Assembly (NCBI RefSeq): GCF_000962805.1
Contig: NZ_JZTW01000022.1
Coordinates: forward strand, 1 to 59,508
Length of the DNA stretch: 59,508 bases
Origin: Pseudarthrobacter chlorophenolicus
Lineage (GTDB): Bacteria; Actinomycetota; Actinomycetes; Actinomycetales; Micrococcaceae
Direction: 5' to 3'
Of the stretch, positions 33,615 to 42,814 are shown in pieces. Position 1 is the stretch's first letter; each line of letters opens with the position of its first letter. Under the pieces are notes generated by a model. It did no database searches. It saw nothing but the letters and a program-made list of their open reading frames with translations, and was not told the DNA's origin. A program made the position numbers and the translations under genes.

Positions 33615-36005
33615 TTGGAAGAACGTTCGGCGTCGGCGCCAACGGCTCAGGGAGAAAACAATTCCACCGGTGGCCATACCGGGGTGGCTGCATCGGCGCG
33701 CCCCGGATCCCTGGTGCCGGTAGACAACTCCGGCACCCGCGCTACGTTCCCCGGCCGCAGGGAGCGCACCCGCTCGAGGCTGGCCCGCCTGACCGGGCGC
33801 GGGGCCGCCACCTATTCGCCCATCCTTGAGCCTCTGCTGCGGACAGTCCGGGCGAACAACCCCAAAGAGGACTTCGACCTCATCCAGCGCGCATTCGACG
33901 TTGCTGAACGCAGCCACCGTGGCCAGAAACGCAAGAGCGGCGACCCTTACATCACCCACCCCGTGGCGGTTGCCACCATTCTCGCCGAACTCGGTTTGAG
34001 CGGCACCACTCTCGCGGCAGCCCTCCTGCACGACACCGTTGAGGACACCCCTTACACCCTGGCGGACCTGAAGCGTGACTTTGGTGCCGAGGTAGCCATG
34101 CTGGTGGACGGCGTAACCAAGCTGGACAAGGTCAGTTTCGGCGAAGCGGCACAGTCCGAGACCGTCCGCAAAATGGTCGTGGCCATGGCCAAGGACATCC
34201 GGGTGCTCATGATCAAGCTCGCGGACCGGTTGCATAACGCCAGGACCTGGCGGTTCGTCTCCGCTGAATCATCCGCCCGCAAGGCCCGCGAGACACTCGA
34301 AATCTTTGCGCCGCTGGCACACCGCCTGGGCATGAACACCATCAAGTGGGAACTCGAAGACCTGTCCTTCGCAGCGCTGTATCCGAAGGTCTACGAAGAG
34401 ATTGTCCGGATGGTGGGGGACAGGACCCCGGAGCGTGAGAAGAGCCTCGGCGTCATCCGCGACCAGATCACGGACGACCTCCGCACGGCCAAAATCAAGG
34501 CGACCATCACGGGCCGTCCCAAGCATTATTACTCGATTTACCAGAAGATGATCGTCAGGGACAAGGACTTCGACGACATCAACGACCTCATGGGTGTCCG
34601 GGTCCTCGTTGACTCCGTCCGGGACTGTTACGCCGCACTCGGCACCATGCACTCGCGCTGGAACCCGCTGCCCGGCAGGTTCAAGGATTACATCGCGATG
34701 CCCAAGTTCAACATGTACCAGTCCCTGCACACCACGGTCATCGGCCCCGGCGGCAAGCCTGTGGAAATCCAGATCCGCACCCATGAAATGCACCGCCGCG
34801 CGGAGTATGGTGTGGCAGCACACTGGAAGTACAAGGACCAGCCCAACCGTACAGCCGTGGGACCGGGAAGCCCCCGGGACGGCGATATGGGGTGGCTGCG
34901 CTCCTTGGTTGACTGGCAGCAGGAGACCTCCGATCCGGGCGAATTCCTCGATTCGCTCCGATTCGAAATCAACGCCCGTGAAGTCTTCGTCTTTACGCCC
35001 AAGGGCGAGGTCATGGCCCTGCCTGCCGGGTCCACACCGGTGGACTTCGCCTACGCAGTCCATACGGAAGTGGGGCACCGCACCATCGGTGCCCGCGTTA
35101 ACGGGAAACTCGTTCCCCTCAACAGCGAACTCAACCATGGCGACTGGGTGGAAATCTTCACCTCCAAGGCTGAAGGTGCAGGGCCCAGCCAGGACTGGCA
35201 ACACTTCGTCAAGAGCGCCCGGGCACGGAACAAGATCCGCCAGTGGTTCAGCAAGGAACGTCGCGAAGAAGCCATTGACCGCGGCAAGGAACTGCTGACC
35301 CGTGCCATGCGGAAGCAAAACCTTCCGCTGCAGCGGCTGATGACGCACGAGGCCCTGGCCGCTGTCGCCGAAGAATTCAAGTACGTGGACATTTCCGGCC
35401 TGTACGCCGGTGTGGGAGACGGCCACACCTCCGCGCAGTCCGTCATGGAGAAGCTTGTCGAAAGCCTCGGCGGTACCGAAAACGCTGACGACGACATCAG
35501 CGAAGTCAGCATTCCCACCCAGGTCACCAAGGCCCGTTTCTCCGATTCCGGCGTTGTGGTCCGCGGTGTGGGGGACGTGTGGGTCAAACTGGCACGTTGC
35601 TGCACCCCCGTGCCGCCGGACCCCATCCTCGGCTTCGTCACACGGGGATCAGGGGTGTCTGTACACCGCACGGACTGCACCAACATCTCGGACCTCAAGG
35701 ATCAGCCGGACAGGATTGTCGACGTGGATTGGGCACCCACCCAGTCCAGCGTGTTCCTGGTGGAGATCCAGGTTGAGGCGCTCGACCGCAAGTCGCTGCT
35801 CTCGGACGTGACGCGGATCCTGTCGGAAAACCATGTGAACATCCTGGCTGCCAGCGTTCACACTTCCACCGACAGGGTTGCCATTTCAAAGTTTGCTTTC
35901 GAGATGGGGGACCCCAAGTACCTCAGTCACGTCCTCAGCGCCGTCCGCCGGATCGACGGGGTCTTTGATGTTTACCGCACCACCGGGAACAAGCGCCGGA
36001 GCTAG
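33615..36005 (+). CDS. rel: Bifunctional (p)ppGpp synthetase/hydrolase Rel
   Basis: About 796 residues. Domains in order: the HD hydrolase (HRGQKRKSGDPYITHPVAVA, LLHDTVEDT, KLADRLHNART), the synthetase (GRPKHYYSIYQKM, FNMYQSLHTTVIGP, EIQIRTHEMHRRAEYGVAAH), TGS (VFTPKGEVMALPAGSTPVDF), a zinc-finger-like CC region and the C-terminal ACT domain. Both active sites look intact. I use the TTG at 33615, with GAGGGG 8 bases upstream; a GTG at 33597 is possible. A -10-like TAGACT lies at 33576-33581. It controls the stringent response. Confidence 0.96.
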   Translation: MEERSASAPTAQGENNSTGGHTGVAASARPGSLVPVDNSGTRATFPGRRERTRSRLARLTGRGAATYSPILEPLLRTVRANNPKEDFDLIQRAFDVAERSHRGQKRKSGDPYITHPVAVATILAELGLSGTTLAAALLHDTVEDTPYTLADLKRDFGAEVAMLVDGVTKLDKVSFGEAAQSETVRKMVVAMAKDIRVLMIKLADRLHNARTWRFVSAESSARKARETLEIFAPLAHRLGMNTIKWELEDLSFAALYPKVYEEIVRMVGDRTPEREKSLGVIRDQITDDLRTAKIKATITGRPKHYYSIYQKMIVRDKDFDDINDLMGVRVLVDSVRDCYAALGTMHSRWNPLPGRFKDYIAMPKFNMYQSLHTTVIGPGGKPVEIQIRTHEMHRRAEYGVAAHWKYKDQPNRTAVGPGSPRDGDMGWLRSLVDWQQETSDPGEFLDSLRFEINAREVFVFTPKGEVMALPAGSTPVDFAYAVHTEVGHRTIGARVNGKLVPLNSELNHGDWVEIFTSKAEGAGPSQDWQHFVKSARARNKIRQWFSKERREEAIDRGKELLTRAMRKQNLPLQRLMTHEALAAVAEEFKYVDISGLYAGVGDGHTSAQSVMEKLVESLGGTENADDDISEVSIPTQVTKARFSDSGVVVRGVGDVWVKLARCCTPVPPDPILGFVTRGSGVSVHRTDCTNISDLKDQPDRIVDVDWAPTQSSVFLVEIQVEALDRKSLLSDVTRILSENHVNILAASVHTSTDRVAISKFAFEMGDPKYLSHVLSAVRRIDGVFDVYRTTGNKRRS

Positions 36006-36623
36006 GCGGGAAAGTTTCTCCAGTGCCGCCTTTTTGTGCGGCACGCGCGGGGTTGCCTCGATAGCGAGTACCAGCAGCCGCAACCGCACGTCCTTCTCGG
36101 GACGGGCCAGCAGATTAGCCAGCGTGGGAACGGCACGCTCGGCGTCCACGTGCAGGGCGATATCCAGCGCGGTCCGCAGGGGGCTGGACACCATGAGCCC
36201 GCCCATGCTGACCACGTCGAAGGGCCCCAGCCTCACCTCGTGCAGCGTGCAGCCCCGGGTGTTCCGCAGACTCGAAACGCGGCGCTTGGCGTCCACCAGG
36301 AGCGCCAGGCGGTCCGGCTCGTCAGCACAGCCGTAGATCCAGGCGGCAGTCATCCGCCCCGCCACGACGCGCTGCCGGACCTGGGGCGGCACGGACCCGG
36401 CTGCGGCACGGGCGCGCAACTGGGCGGACGCGGCAGACCCGGGGAGCGTATAGCCATGTTGATGGAATCGGGCCAGGATCCCGTCGGCAGCCAGGGACTG
36501 GAGTTCCGGCCACGCGAAAGGCCGCCCGGGTGCGTAGAGTTCCGGGAAACGCGACGGAGCCGCCTGCTGCGGGGGGTGCTCCATTCCCGCTCCGGCCGGC
36601 GGGGAGTCAGATGGTGAGGCCAT
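35886..36623 (-). CDS. Hypothetical protein, AbiEi/transcriptional-regulator-like
   Basis: A 245-residue protein. The middle part, PPQVRQRVVAGRMTAAWIYG followed by HEVRLGPFDVVSMGGLMVSS and PLRTALDIALH, resembles AbiEi-type antitoxin or related regulator proteins widespread in actinobacteria (a folded domain preceded by a small winged-helix-like segment with LQSLAADGILARF). No partner toxin gene lies beside it. Its last 120 bases run antisense to the ACT-domain end of rel, an unusually long convergent overlap. A shorter C-terminus is not possible without a stop codon earlier. The function is unassigned. Confidence 0.65.
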   Translation of the reverse strand: MASPSDSPPAGAGMEHPPQQAAPSRFPELYAPGRPFAWPELQSLAADGILARFHQHGYTLPGSAASAQLRARAAAGSVPPQVRQRVVAGRMTAAWIYGCADEPDRLALLVDAKRRVSSLRNTRGCTLHEVRLGPFDVVSMGGLMVSSPLRTALDIALHVDAERAVPTLANLLARPEKDVRLRLLVLAIEATPRVPHKKAALEKLSRLAPALVPGGAVNIKDPVDPADGAEDVTEVLGVPHLESKL

Positions 36624-36656
36624 CCCTCCATCCTGCCAAGGAGGTCCTGATAAACG

Positions 36657-36698
36657 CAGGCCCGGTTCAGGTTATGTGGATAACCGGAACCGGGCCTG
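36657..36698 (-). terminator. Intrinsic terminator of the DUF349 gene
   Basis: CAGGCCCGGTTC (36657-36668) pairs with GAACCGGGCCTG (36687-36698), and GGTTAT pairs with ATAACC inside around a GTGG loop, giving an 18-pair stem with one mismatch. On the minus strand it is followed by CGTTTATC. It lies 27 bases past the DUF349 stop codon. Confidence 0.85.
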
Positions 36699-36724
36699 TG
36701 GCGTCGTCAAACAGGAAAGAGGCG

Positions 36725-38290
36725 TCAGCTCAGTTCGCTGGCTGACCGCTGGATCTGGTCAAGCCAGGCCTGGCGTGCCTCGAGGGCTTCCCTGGCTGCC
36801 TTGATCTTGCGCTCGTCACCACTCTGCTCCGCCTTGGCCAGGTCATCCTGCAGGCCTGCAATGGCACTCTCAAGCTGAGACAGGGCACTGTTGGTGCGCG
36901 CCTTGCGTTCGGGGTTTGAACGCTGCCACTGCTCCTCTTCGGCCTGCCGGACGGCGTCCTCAACCTTGCGAAGGCCGGCTTCGATCCGGCCCATGTCGGC
37001 GCGCGGGACCTTTCCGGCTTCTTCCCACCGGTCGCGGACGGACTGCAGGGCCTTCTTGGCACTGGCCAGGTCCTTGATCGGGAGAATCGTGTTGGCTTCG
37101 GCCAGGAGGGCTTCCTTGACCGTCAGGTTGGCGGCGTACTCCTGGTCGATCTCGTCGTTGGCGGCCTGCCGGGATGTGAAGAAGACGTCCTGCGCGGCAC
37201 GGAAACGCGCCCACAGCGCGTCATCGTCCTTGCGGCTGGCGCGCGGAGATGCCTTCCACTGGTCCATAAGGCGGCGGTACTCGCCCGCGGCGTAGCCCCA
37301 GTCGGTGGAACTGGAGAGGGCCTCTGCCTCGGAGATCAGTTTTTCCTTGGCGCTCTTGGCAGCGGAATTGTTGCTGTCCAGCTGCGAGAAGTAGGCCCGG
37401 CGATGACGGTCAAAAACGGTACGGGCGGCCCGGAAGCGCTTCCAAAGAGCGTCTTCGTTGCTGCGGCCCAGCCGGACGCCGCTCTTCTGTGCAGCCTTCC
37501 AGTTTTCGAACAGCTCGTTCATCCGGGCGCTCGAGGTCTTCCACTGGGTCTGTGCCGGGTCCTGCCCCGAAATCTCCTCGGCCTCGGCCACAATGGCTTC
37601 GCGGGCTGCAAGTTCGGCCGCCCGGACGGCGTCGTGCTCTGCCTTTTCCGTCTTCTCAAGCTCGGCGATGTGGGTTGCCAGGGTGTCCAACCGGGCTTCG
37701 GCTGCCCGGAGGTCGCCCACCATGTTGCGTTCCGCAAGCTGTTCGTGCAGGTGGGTGACGGTCTTTTGCATGTCCGTGCTGGGGGCCTTGGAGCTCACAC
37801 GCTGTTCGAGGAGCACGATCTGGGCCACGACGTCGTCGTATTTCCGCGCGAAGTAGGCCAGCGCTTCGTCATCGCTGACGCCCGGGTACTGCCCGACGGC
37901 GTGTTCTCCGCCGTCGATCGTCAGGAAGACATGGCCATCGCCTTCCACGCGTCCCCATTTGGCCGCCTCGGCGGGCGAGGTGGCGGGAGCGGCGGGTGCC
38001 ACGGCAGCGGCAGGGGCAGCAGCCGCGGGCTTGGGACGTGACGCGAAGGCTGCGGGGGACGGGGCCGAAGGCCGGGGTCCCGGTGCCGGAGACGGAGCCG
38101 GAGCTGCCTGTTCTGCGTTCGGGGCAGGGGATTCGGCGGGCTGTTCCGCCTGTGCGCCTGCCTCTTCCACACCTTCGGTAGCGGCCTCCACGGCCGTTGC
38201 GCTGGTTGCCGCAGGTTCGGCGTCCGTGGCGGGAGCCGCCGCGTCGGTCACGTCTGCTGCTGTTTCGTCGGATTTCTGACTGTCTGTCAC
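36725..38290 (-). CDS. DUF349 domain protein
   Basis: A 521-residue protein. The first 120 residues are Ala/Pro/Glu-rich and disordered; then comes a beta-rich lead (VEGDGHVFLTIDGGEHAVGQ). Last are several helical DUF349 repeats, each with a Trp-rich pattern such as LFENWKAAQKSGVRL, EYRRLMDQWKASPRA and RDRWEEAGKVPRADMGRIEA. The repeats make a long coiled, charged rod. The function is unknown in actinobacteria. GTG start; the cyclophilin gene lies just upstream on the same strand (67-base gap), so they may be co-transcribed. Confidence 0.92.
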   Translation of the reverse strand: MTDSQKSDETAADVTDAAAPATDAEPAATSATAVEAATEGVEEAGAQAEQPAESPAPNAEQAAPAPSPAPGPRPSAPSPAAFASRPKPAAAAPAAAVAPAAPATSPAEAAKWGRVEGDGHVFLTIDGGEHAVGQYPGVSDDEALAYFARKYDDVVAQIVLLEQRVSSKAPSTDMQKTVTHLHEQLAERNMVGDLRAAEARLDTLATHIAELEKTEKAEHDAVRAAELAAREAIVAEAEEISGQDPAQTQWKTSSARMNELFENWKAAQKSGVRLGRSNEDALWKRFRAARTVFDRHRRAYFSQLDSNNSAAKSAKEKLISEAEALSSSTDWGYAAGEYRRLMDQWKASPRASRKDDDALWARFRAAQDVFFTSRQAANDEIDQEYAANLTVKEALLAEANTILPIKDLASAKKALQSVRDRWEEAGKVPRADMGRIEAGLRKVEDAVRQAEEEQWQRSNPERKARTNSALSQLESAIAGLQDDLAKAEQSGDERKIKAAREALEARQAWLDQIQRSASELS

Positions 38291-38357
38291 CGCTAAAAGT
38301 CTTTCGCTTGGAGGGAACTGCTCACGTCCTGCACCGCGGCCGCCAGGGCCGGGCTTC

Positions 38358-39164
38358 CTACTTCAGAGAAAACGAGTCTATCGTGACTGCTTGAACGGGC
38401 GCGCCGTCTGTGTCGCTGCTGCCCGGAGTGATTCCTGCGGCAGCGATGCCGGTCACCACGTCGAGGCCCGAGGTCACCTTGCCTACCACGGTGTAGCCGC
38501 CGGCCGAGTCCGCCGGAATGTTCGTGTCCTTGTAGACGATGAAGAACTGGGTTCCGTTGCCGTAGGCGTTGTTGCCGCTGCGTGCCACGGCAATGGTTCC
38601 GGCGGGGTACGTGTTGTCAGCCGGGGTGTTTTCCAGGGGGCCCCATGTGTAGTTGGGGTCGCCCTGCCCGTCGCCGTTCGCAGAGCCGCACTGCACTACC
38701 CCGAAGGCATCCGAGGTGGTGAGGCGGTGGCAGCTCTTGCCGTTATAGAAGCCTTCGTCGCTGAGGGACTTGAAGACGGCGGCCGCCTGCGGCGCGGTGG
38801 TTCCATTGAGTTCAACACCAAGCGGCTTGCCGTTCAGCACGAGGTCACCGGTGAACGTCTTCCCCGCCGCGGTGTCGGCGGCCGGAATGTTGGGACCGTT
38901 CGTCGCCGGGGCTGACGGAGTGGCCGACGCCGACGGGTTGGTGAGGCCGGCCTCGGCGGCAGCAAACTCATCCTCGGTGGGGTTGCCTGCGAAGGCCGTC
39001 AGTTGGAGCACGACGGCGAGCACCACGGCGGCGGTTCCGGCGCCGGCGGCGATCAGGTTGTCGCGTTTGCGACGCTGTTCCTGGTCCCGCCTCAGCTCGC
39101 GTTTGGCCTCCATCTGATGGATACGCCGTTTTGCTTCGCGGGCACTGCGTGAACTGGCCGCCAA
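38358..39164 (-). CDS. Membrane-anchored cyclophilin-type peptidyl-prolyl isomerase
   Basis: A 268-residue protein. A basic, helical cytosolic start (EAKRELRRDQEQRRKRD) is followed by a membrane helix (AAGAGTAAVVLAVVLQL) and a Ser/Ala/Pro linker. The cyclophilin domain then carries FYNGKSCHRLTTSDAFGVVQ, NAYGNGTQFFIVYKDT and GGYTVVGKVTSGLDVV, with the active-site Arg and Phe region recognisable. It likely folds exported proteins outside the membrane. The TTG start has a near-perfect TAAGGAGGA site upstream. PPIase activity is expected by family. Confidence 0.92.
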   Translation of the reverse strand: MAASSRSAREAKRRIHQMEAKRELRRDQEQRRKRDNLIAAGAGTAAVVLAVVLQLTAFAGNPTEDEFAAAEAGLTNPSASATPSAPATNGPNIPAADTAAGKTFTGDLVLNGKPLGVELNGTTAPQAAAVFKSLSDEGFYNGKSCHRLTTSDAFGVVQCGSANGDGQGDPNYTWGPLENTPADNTYPAGTIAVARSGNNAYGNGTQFFIVYKDTNIPADSAGGYTVVGKVTSGLDVVTGIAAAGITPGSSDTDGAPVQAVTIDSFSLK

Positions 39165-39295
39165 GGCTCCTCCTTAGGTCTGGCTGTGTTGTCTCTGTAC
39201 TGCGTGATTGCGCCAGGGGCCGTTGCGGCACCGGGTACGGTCCTGTGACTGCCAGGCCCTGCAGGTCCGGCGCATTAGAGATGCACACTGATGAC

Positions 39296-39326
39296 GCATA
39301 AACTGACTGCCGCACATAGTTTATGC
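39296..39326. promoter_or_regulatory. Inverted repeat upstream of hisS and the cyclophilin gene
   Basis: GCATAAACT (39296-39304) is the exact reverse complement of AGTTTATGC (39318-39326), around a 13-base spacer. It is the AT-richest part of the 246-base divergent gap between the cyclophilin gene and hisS, so it may be an operator or promoter element for either gene. Confidence 0.5.
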
Positions 39327-39410
39327 ATGACTGGCTGGACAGCCGCCGCAGGGCGCCCGCGACGGGCCGGACGCGGCCGGCGTCCGGCACCTTAAGAGGA
39401 GAGAACTTCC

Positions 39411-40784
39411 ATGGCACGCACCGCCTCCCTGTCCGGATTCCCCGAGTGGCTTCCCGAGGAACGGCTGGTGGAGATTCACGTCCTGGATACCCTGCGGCGC
39501 GTCTTTGAGCTGCACGGCTTCGCCTCAATTGAGACGCGTTCGGTGGAAACCGTTGGACAGCTGCTGCGCAAGGGCGAGATCGACAAGGAAGTGTACGGGC
39601 TCAGCCGCCTTCAGGAGGACGACAGCGACAACCCTGTCAAGGGCGGCAAAGCGGACCCGCACGCGCTTGCCCTGCACTTTGACCTCACAGTTCCCTTCGC
39701 CCGCTACGTCGTCGAAAATGCCGGCTACCTGGCCTTCCCGTTCCGGCGGTACCAAATCCAGAAGGTCTGGCGCGGCGAACGCCCGCAGGAAGGCCGCGCC
39801 CGTGAATTTACCCAGGCGGATATCGACGTTGTCGGCGATGGCGAGCTGCCGTTCCGCTACGACGTTGAAATCGCGCTGGTCATCGCCGAGGCACTCAGCG
39901 CGCTTCCCATCCCGGACTTCCAGCTGCGTGTCAACAACCGCAAACTGGCCGAGGGCTTCTACCGCGGCATCGGCCTGACGGACACTGCGGGGGTCCTGCG
40001 CAGCATCGACAAACTGGAAAAAATCGGTCCGGCTAAGGTTGCCGAACTCCTGAAATCCGAACTTGGCGCCACCGATGAGCAGGCACAGAAGGCCCTGCAG
40101 CTTGCCGGTATCCGCACCGGTGACACGTCCTTCGTGGCGCAGGTCCGTGCCCTCGGCGTCAGCAACGACCTGCTCGACGAGGGAATGAGCGAGCTGGAGC
40201 AGGTCATCGAGGCCGCCGTCCAGCGCGCACCCGGCAAGGTGCTGGCCGACCTCAGCATTGCCCGCGGCCTGGACTACTACACGGGCACCGTGGTGGAGAC
40301 GGTCCTGGTAGGACACGAACAGCTGGGTTCCATTTGCTCCGGCGGCCGGTACGACGCCCTGGCCTCCAAGGGCAACCGGAAGTTCCCCGGCGTAGGCCTG
40401 TCCATCGGCGTAACCCGCCTGGTCTCGCGAATCCTCAGCCAGGACCTGGCCAAGGCCTCCCGATCCGTTCCCACAGCGGTGCTGGTGGCCCTCGCACACG
40501 ATGACAGCTGGGGCGCTGCCCAGGACGTCGCTGCCCAGTTGCGCAGCCGGGGAATCCCCACCGAGGTTGCCGCTAAAGCGGACAAGTTCGGGAAGCAGAT
40601 CAAGTTCGCCGACCGCCGGGGCATCCCGTTCGTATGGTTCACGGACGACGACGGCACTCACCAGGTCAAGGACATCCGGTCCGGTGAACAGGTAGTGGCC
40701 GCCCCCGAGACATGGATGCCGCCGGCCGCGGACCTCGTGGTGCAGGTGGCCACCGCCGGCGCCGTTCCTGCCCAGGTCTCCTGA
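39411..40784 (+). CDS. hisS: Histidine-tRNA ligase
   Basis: A 457-residue class II synthetase. Motif 1-2 area: LHFDLTVPFARYVVENAG and KVWRGERPQEGRAREF. The His-specific ARGLDYYTGTVVE (as IARGLDYYTGTVVETVL) and GGRYDALA follow, with motif 3 in FPGVGLSIGVTRLVS. The C-terminal anticodon-binding domain starts near VPTAVLVALAH. AGAGGAGAG is upstream of the ATG. It charges tRNA-His. aspS follows after 146 bases that contain its own -10-like TAAACT. Confidence 0.96.
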   Translation: MARTASLSGFPEWLPEERLVEIHVLDTLRRVFELHGFASIETRSVETVGQLLRKGEIDKEVYGLSRLQEDDSDNPVKGGKADPHALALHFDLTVPFARYVVENAGYLAFPFRRYQIQKVWRGERPQEGRAREFTQADIDVVGDGELPFRYDVEIALVIAEALSALPIPDFQLRVNNRKLAEGFYRGIGLTDTAGVLRSIDKLEKIGPAKVAELLKSELGATDEQAQKALQLAGIRTGDTSFVAQVRALGVSNDLLDEGMSELEQVIEAAVQRAPGKVLADLSIARGLDYYTGTVVETVLVGHEQLGSICSGGRYDALASKGNRKFPGVGLSIGVTRLVSRILSQDLAKASRSVPTAVLVALAHDDSWGAAQDVAAQLRSRGIPTEVAAKADKFGKQIKFADRRGIPFVWFTDDDGTHQVKDIRSGEQVVAAPETWMPPAADLVVQVATAGAVPAQVS

Positions 40785-40930
40785 GCAGGTCTCCTTGCTG
40801 CTCGGCCTGTCGAAGCTTTGCCCGTGGACGCCGGCTTCGGTCCTACGGGTAAACTCGGACGGGACCGGTCCCGCAATGATCGAGACCTATTCCCTAAGTT
40901 TTCCCGCTGTTTCCTCAAGAAAGGTGTGTT

Positions 40931-42730
40931 GTGCTCCGCACACATGACCTCGGATCCCTTCGTTCCGAGCACATTGGACAAACCGTAACCCTGGCCGGCT
41001 GGGTGGGCCGCCGCCGTGATCACGGTGGTGTGGCCTTCGTGGACCTGCGTGATGCGTCCGGCGTGGCACAGATCGTGGTCCGCGAAGAGGAAGTGTTCCA
41101 CGGGCTGCGCAATGAGTACGTCCTGCAGGTCACCGGCACCGTCTCCAAGCGCCCCGAGGGCAACGAGAACCCTGCGCTGGGTACAGGTGAGATCGAGGTC
41201 ATCGCCGAGGACGTGACGGTGCTCAACACCTCCGATCCGCTGCCGTTCCAGATCGACGAGCACGTGGAAGTCGGCGAGGAAGCCCGCCTGAAGCACCGCT
41301 ACCTTGATCTCCGCCGCCCCGGCCCCAGCCGCAACATCCGGCTCCGGTCCGAGGCCAACCGGGTGGCCCGGGAACTGCTCCACGACGAAGGCTACGTGGA
41401 GATCGAGACGCCCACGTTGACCCGTTCCACGCCCGAAGGTGCCCGCGACTTCCTGGTTCCGGCCCGCCTGGCACCGGGCTCCTGGTACGCCCTGCCGCAG
41501 TCCCCGCAACTCTTCAAGCAGCTGCTGCAGGTGGGCGGTTTCGAGAAGTACTACCAGATTGCCCGCTGCTACCGCGACGAGGACTTCCGCGCCGACCGGC
41601 AGCCGGAATTCACCCAGCTGGACATTGAGGCCAGCTTCGTGGACCAGGACGACGTCATCTTGCTCGGCGAGAACATCGTCAAGGCCGTCTGGAAGCTCAT
41701 CGACGTGGAGATCCCCACGCCGATCCAGCGCATCACCTACGCGGACGCCATGGCCCGCTACGGTTCGGACAAGCCCGATCTTCGCTTTGGCCAGGAACTG
41801 ACCGAGCTCACGGAGTTCTTCAAGGACACCAACTTCGGCGTCTTCAAGGCGCCCTACGTTGGGGCCGTCGTCATGCCCGGCGGAGCATCCCAGGCGCGCC
41901 GTGCCCTTGATGCCTGGCAGGAATGGGCCAAACAGCGTGGCGCCAAGGGCCTGGCGTACGTCCTGTACAAGGAAGACGGCGAACTCGCCGGTCCGGTCGC
42001 CAAGAACCTCACTGATACCGAACGTGCCGGCCTGGCCGACGCCGTCGGCGCCAAGCCGGGCGACTGCATCTTCTTCGCTGCCGGCGAGAAGACCCCGTCC
42101 CGTGCCCTGCTGGGTGCCGCCCGCGTGGAAATCGGCCACCGCACCGGCCTGATCGATCCCACGGACTGGGCTTTCTGCTGGGTTGTCGACGCGCCGATGT
42201 TCGAACCGGCTGCCGCGGCTGTGGCTTCCGGCGACGTCGCAGTGGGTGCAGGCCAGTGGACCGCTGTGCACCACGCTTTCACCTCGCCCAAGCCGGAGTT
42301 CCTCGACACGTTCGACAAGGACCCCGAGTCTGCGCTGTCCTACGCCTATGACATCGTCTGCAACGGCAACGAGATCGGCGGCGGCTCCATCCGTATCCAC
42401 CAGCGTGACGTGCAGGAACGCGTCTTTGAACTGATGGGGCTGGACAAGGAAGACGCCCAGACTAAGTTCGGCTTCCTCCTCGAAGGCTTTAAGTACGGTG
42501 CGCCGCCGCACGGCGGTATCGCATTCGGCTGGGACCGCGTGGTTTCGCTGCTGGCCGGTGTCGAGTCCATCCGCGACGTCATCGCGTTCCCGAAGTCAGG
42601 CGGCGGTTTCGATCCGCTGACTGCTGCACCGGCTCCCATCACGGCGCAGCAGCGCAAGGAAGCCGGCGTCGATTTCAAGCCTGAGGCAGTCAAGCCTGTC
42701 GAGGCCAGGAAAGCCGAAGCGGTCAAGTAA
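40931..42730 (+). CDS. aspS: Aspartate-tRNA ligase
   Basis: A 599-residue bacterial-type AspRS. The OB anticodon domain opens LRTHDLGSLRSEHIGQTVTL and GWVGRRRDHGGVAFVDLRD. The catalytic core has FLVPARLAPGSWYALPQSPQ, CYRDEDFRADRQPEFTQLD and GIAFGWDRVVSLLAG (motif 3), with the bacterial GAD insert in between. The last 25 residues are Lys/Ala-rich. GTG start. A -10-like TAAACT lies at 40850-40855. Whether it also charges tRNA-Asn cannot be judged here. Confidence 0.97.
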   Translation: MLRTHDLGSLRSEHIGQTVTLAGWVGRRRDHGGVAFVDLRDASGVAQIVVREEEVFHGLRNEYVLQVTGTVSKRPEGNENPALGTGEIEVIAEDVTVLNTSDPLPFQIDEHVEVGEEARLKHRYLDLRRPGPSRNIRLRSEANRVARELLHDEGYVEIETPTLTRSTPEGARDFLVPARLAPGSWYALPQSPQLFKQLLQVGGFEKYYQIARCYRDEDFRADRQPEFTQLDIEASFVDQDDVILLGENIVKAVWKLIDVEIPTPIQRITYADAMARYGSDKPDLRFGQELTELTEFFKDTNFGVFKAPYVGAVVMPGGASQARRALDAWQEWAKQRGAKGLAYVLYKEDGELAGPVAKNLTDTERAGLADAVGAKPGDCIFFAAGEKTPSRALLGAARVEIGHRTGLIDPTDWAFCWVVDAPMFEPAAAAVASGDVAVGAGQWTAVHHAFTSPKPEFLDTFDKDPESALSYAYDIVCNGNEIGGGSIRIHQRDVQERVFELMGLDKEDAQTKFGFLLEGFKYGAPPHGGIAFGWDRVVSLLAGVESIRDVIAFPKSGGGFDPLTAAPAPITAQQRKEAGVDFKPEAVKPVEARKAEAVK

Positions 42731-42742
42731 CGCACCGTGCTG

Positions 42743-42787
42743 AGCGGCAGGAGGTTTCCCGGATTCGCCGGGGCGCCTCCTGCCGCT
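42743..42787 (+). terminator. Intrinsic terminator after aspS
   Basis: AGCGGCAGGAGG (42743-42754) is the perfect reverse complement of CCTCCTGCCGCT (42776-42787), a 12-pair stem beginning 13 bases past the stop. The tail GCTTAACC is weakly U-rich. Confidence 0.75.
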
Positions 42788-42814
42788 GCTTAACCCACCT
42801 TGGAGGAGAACGCC

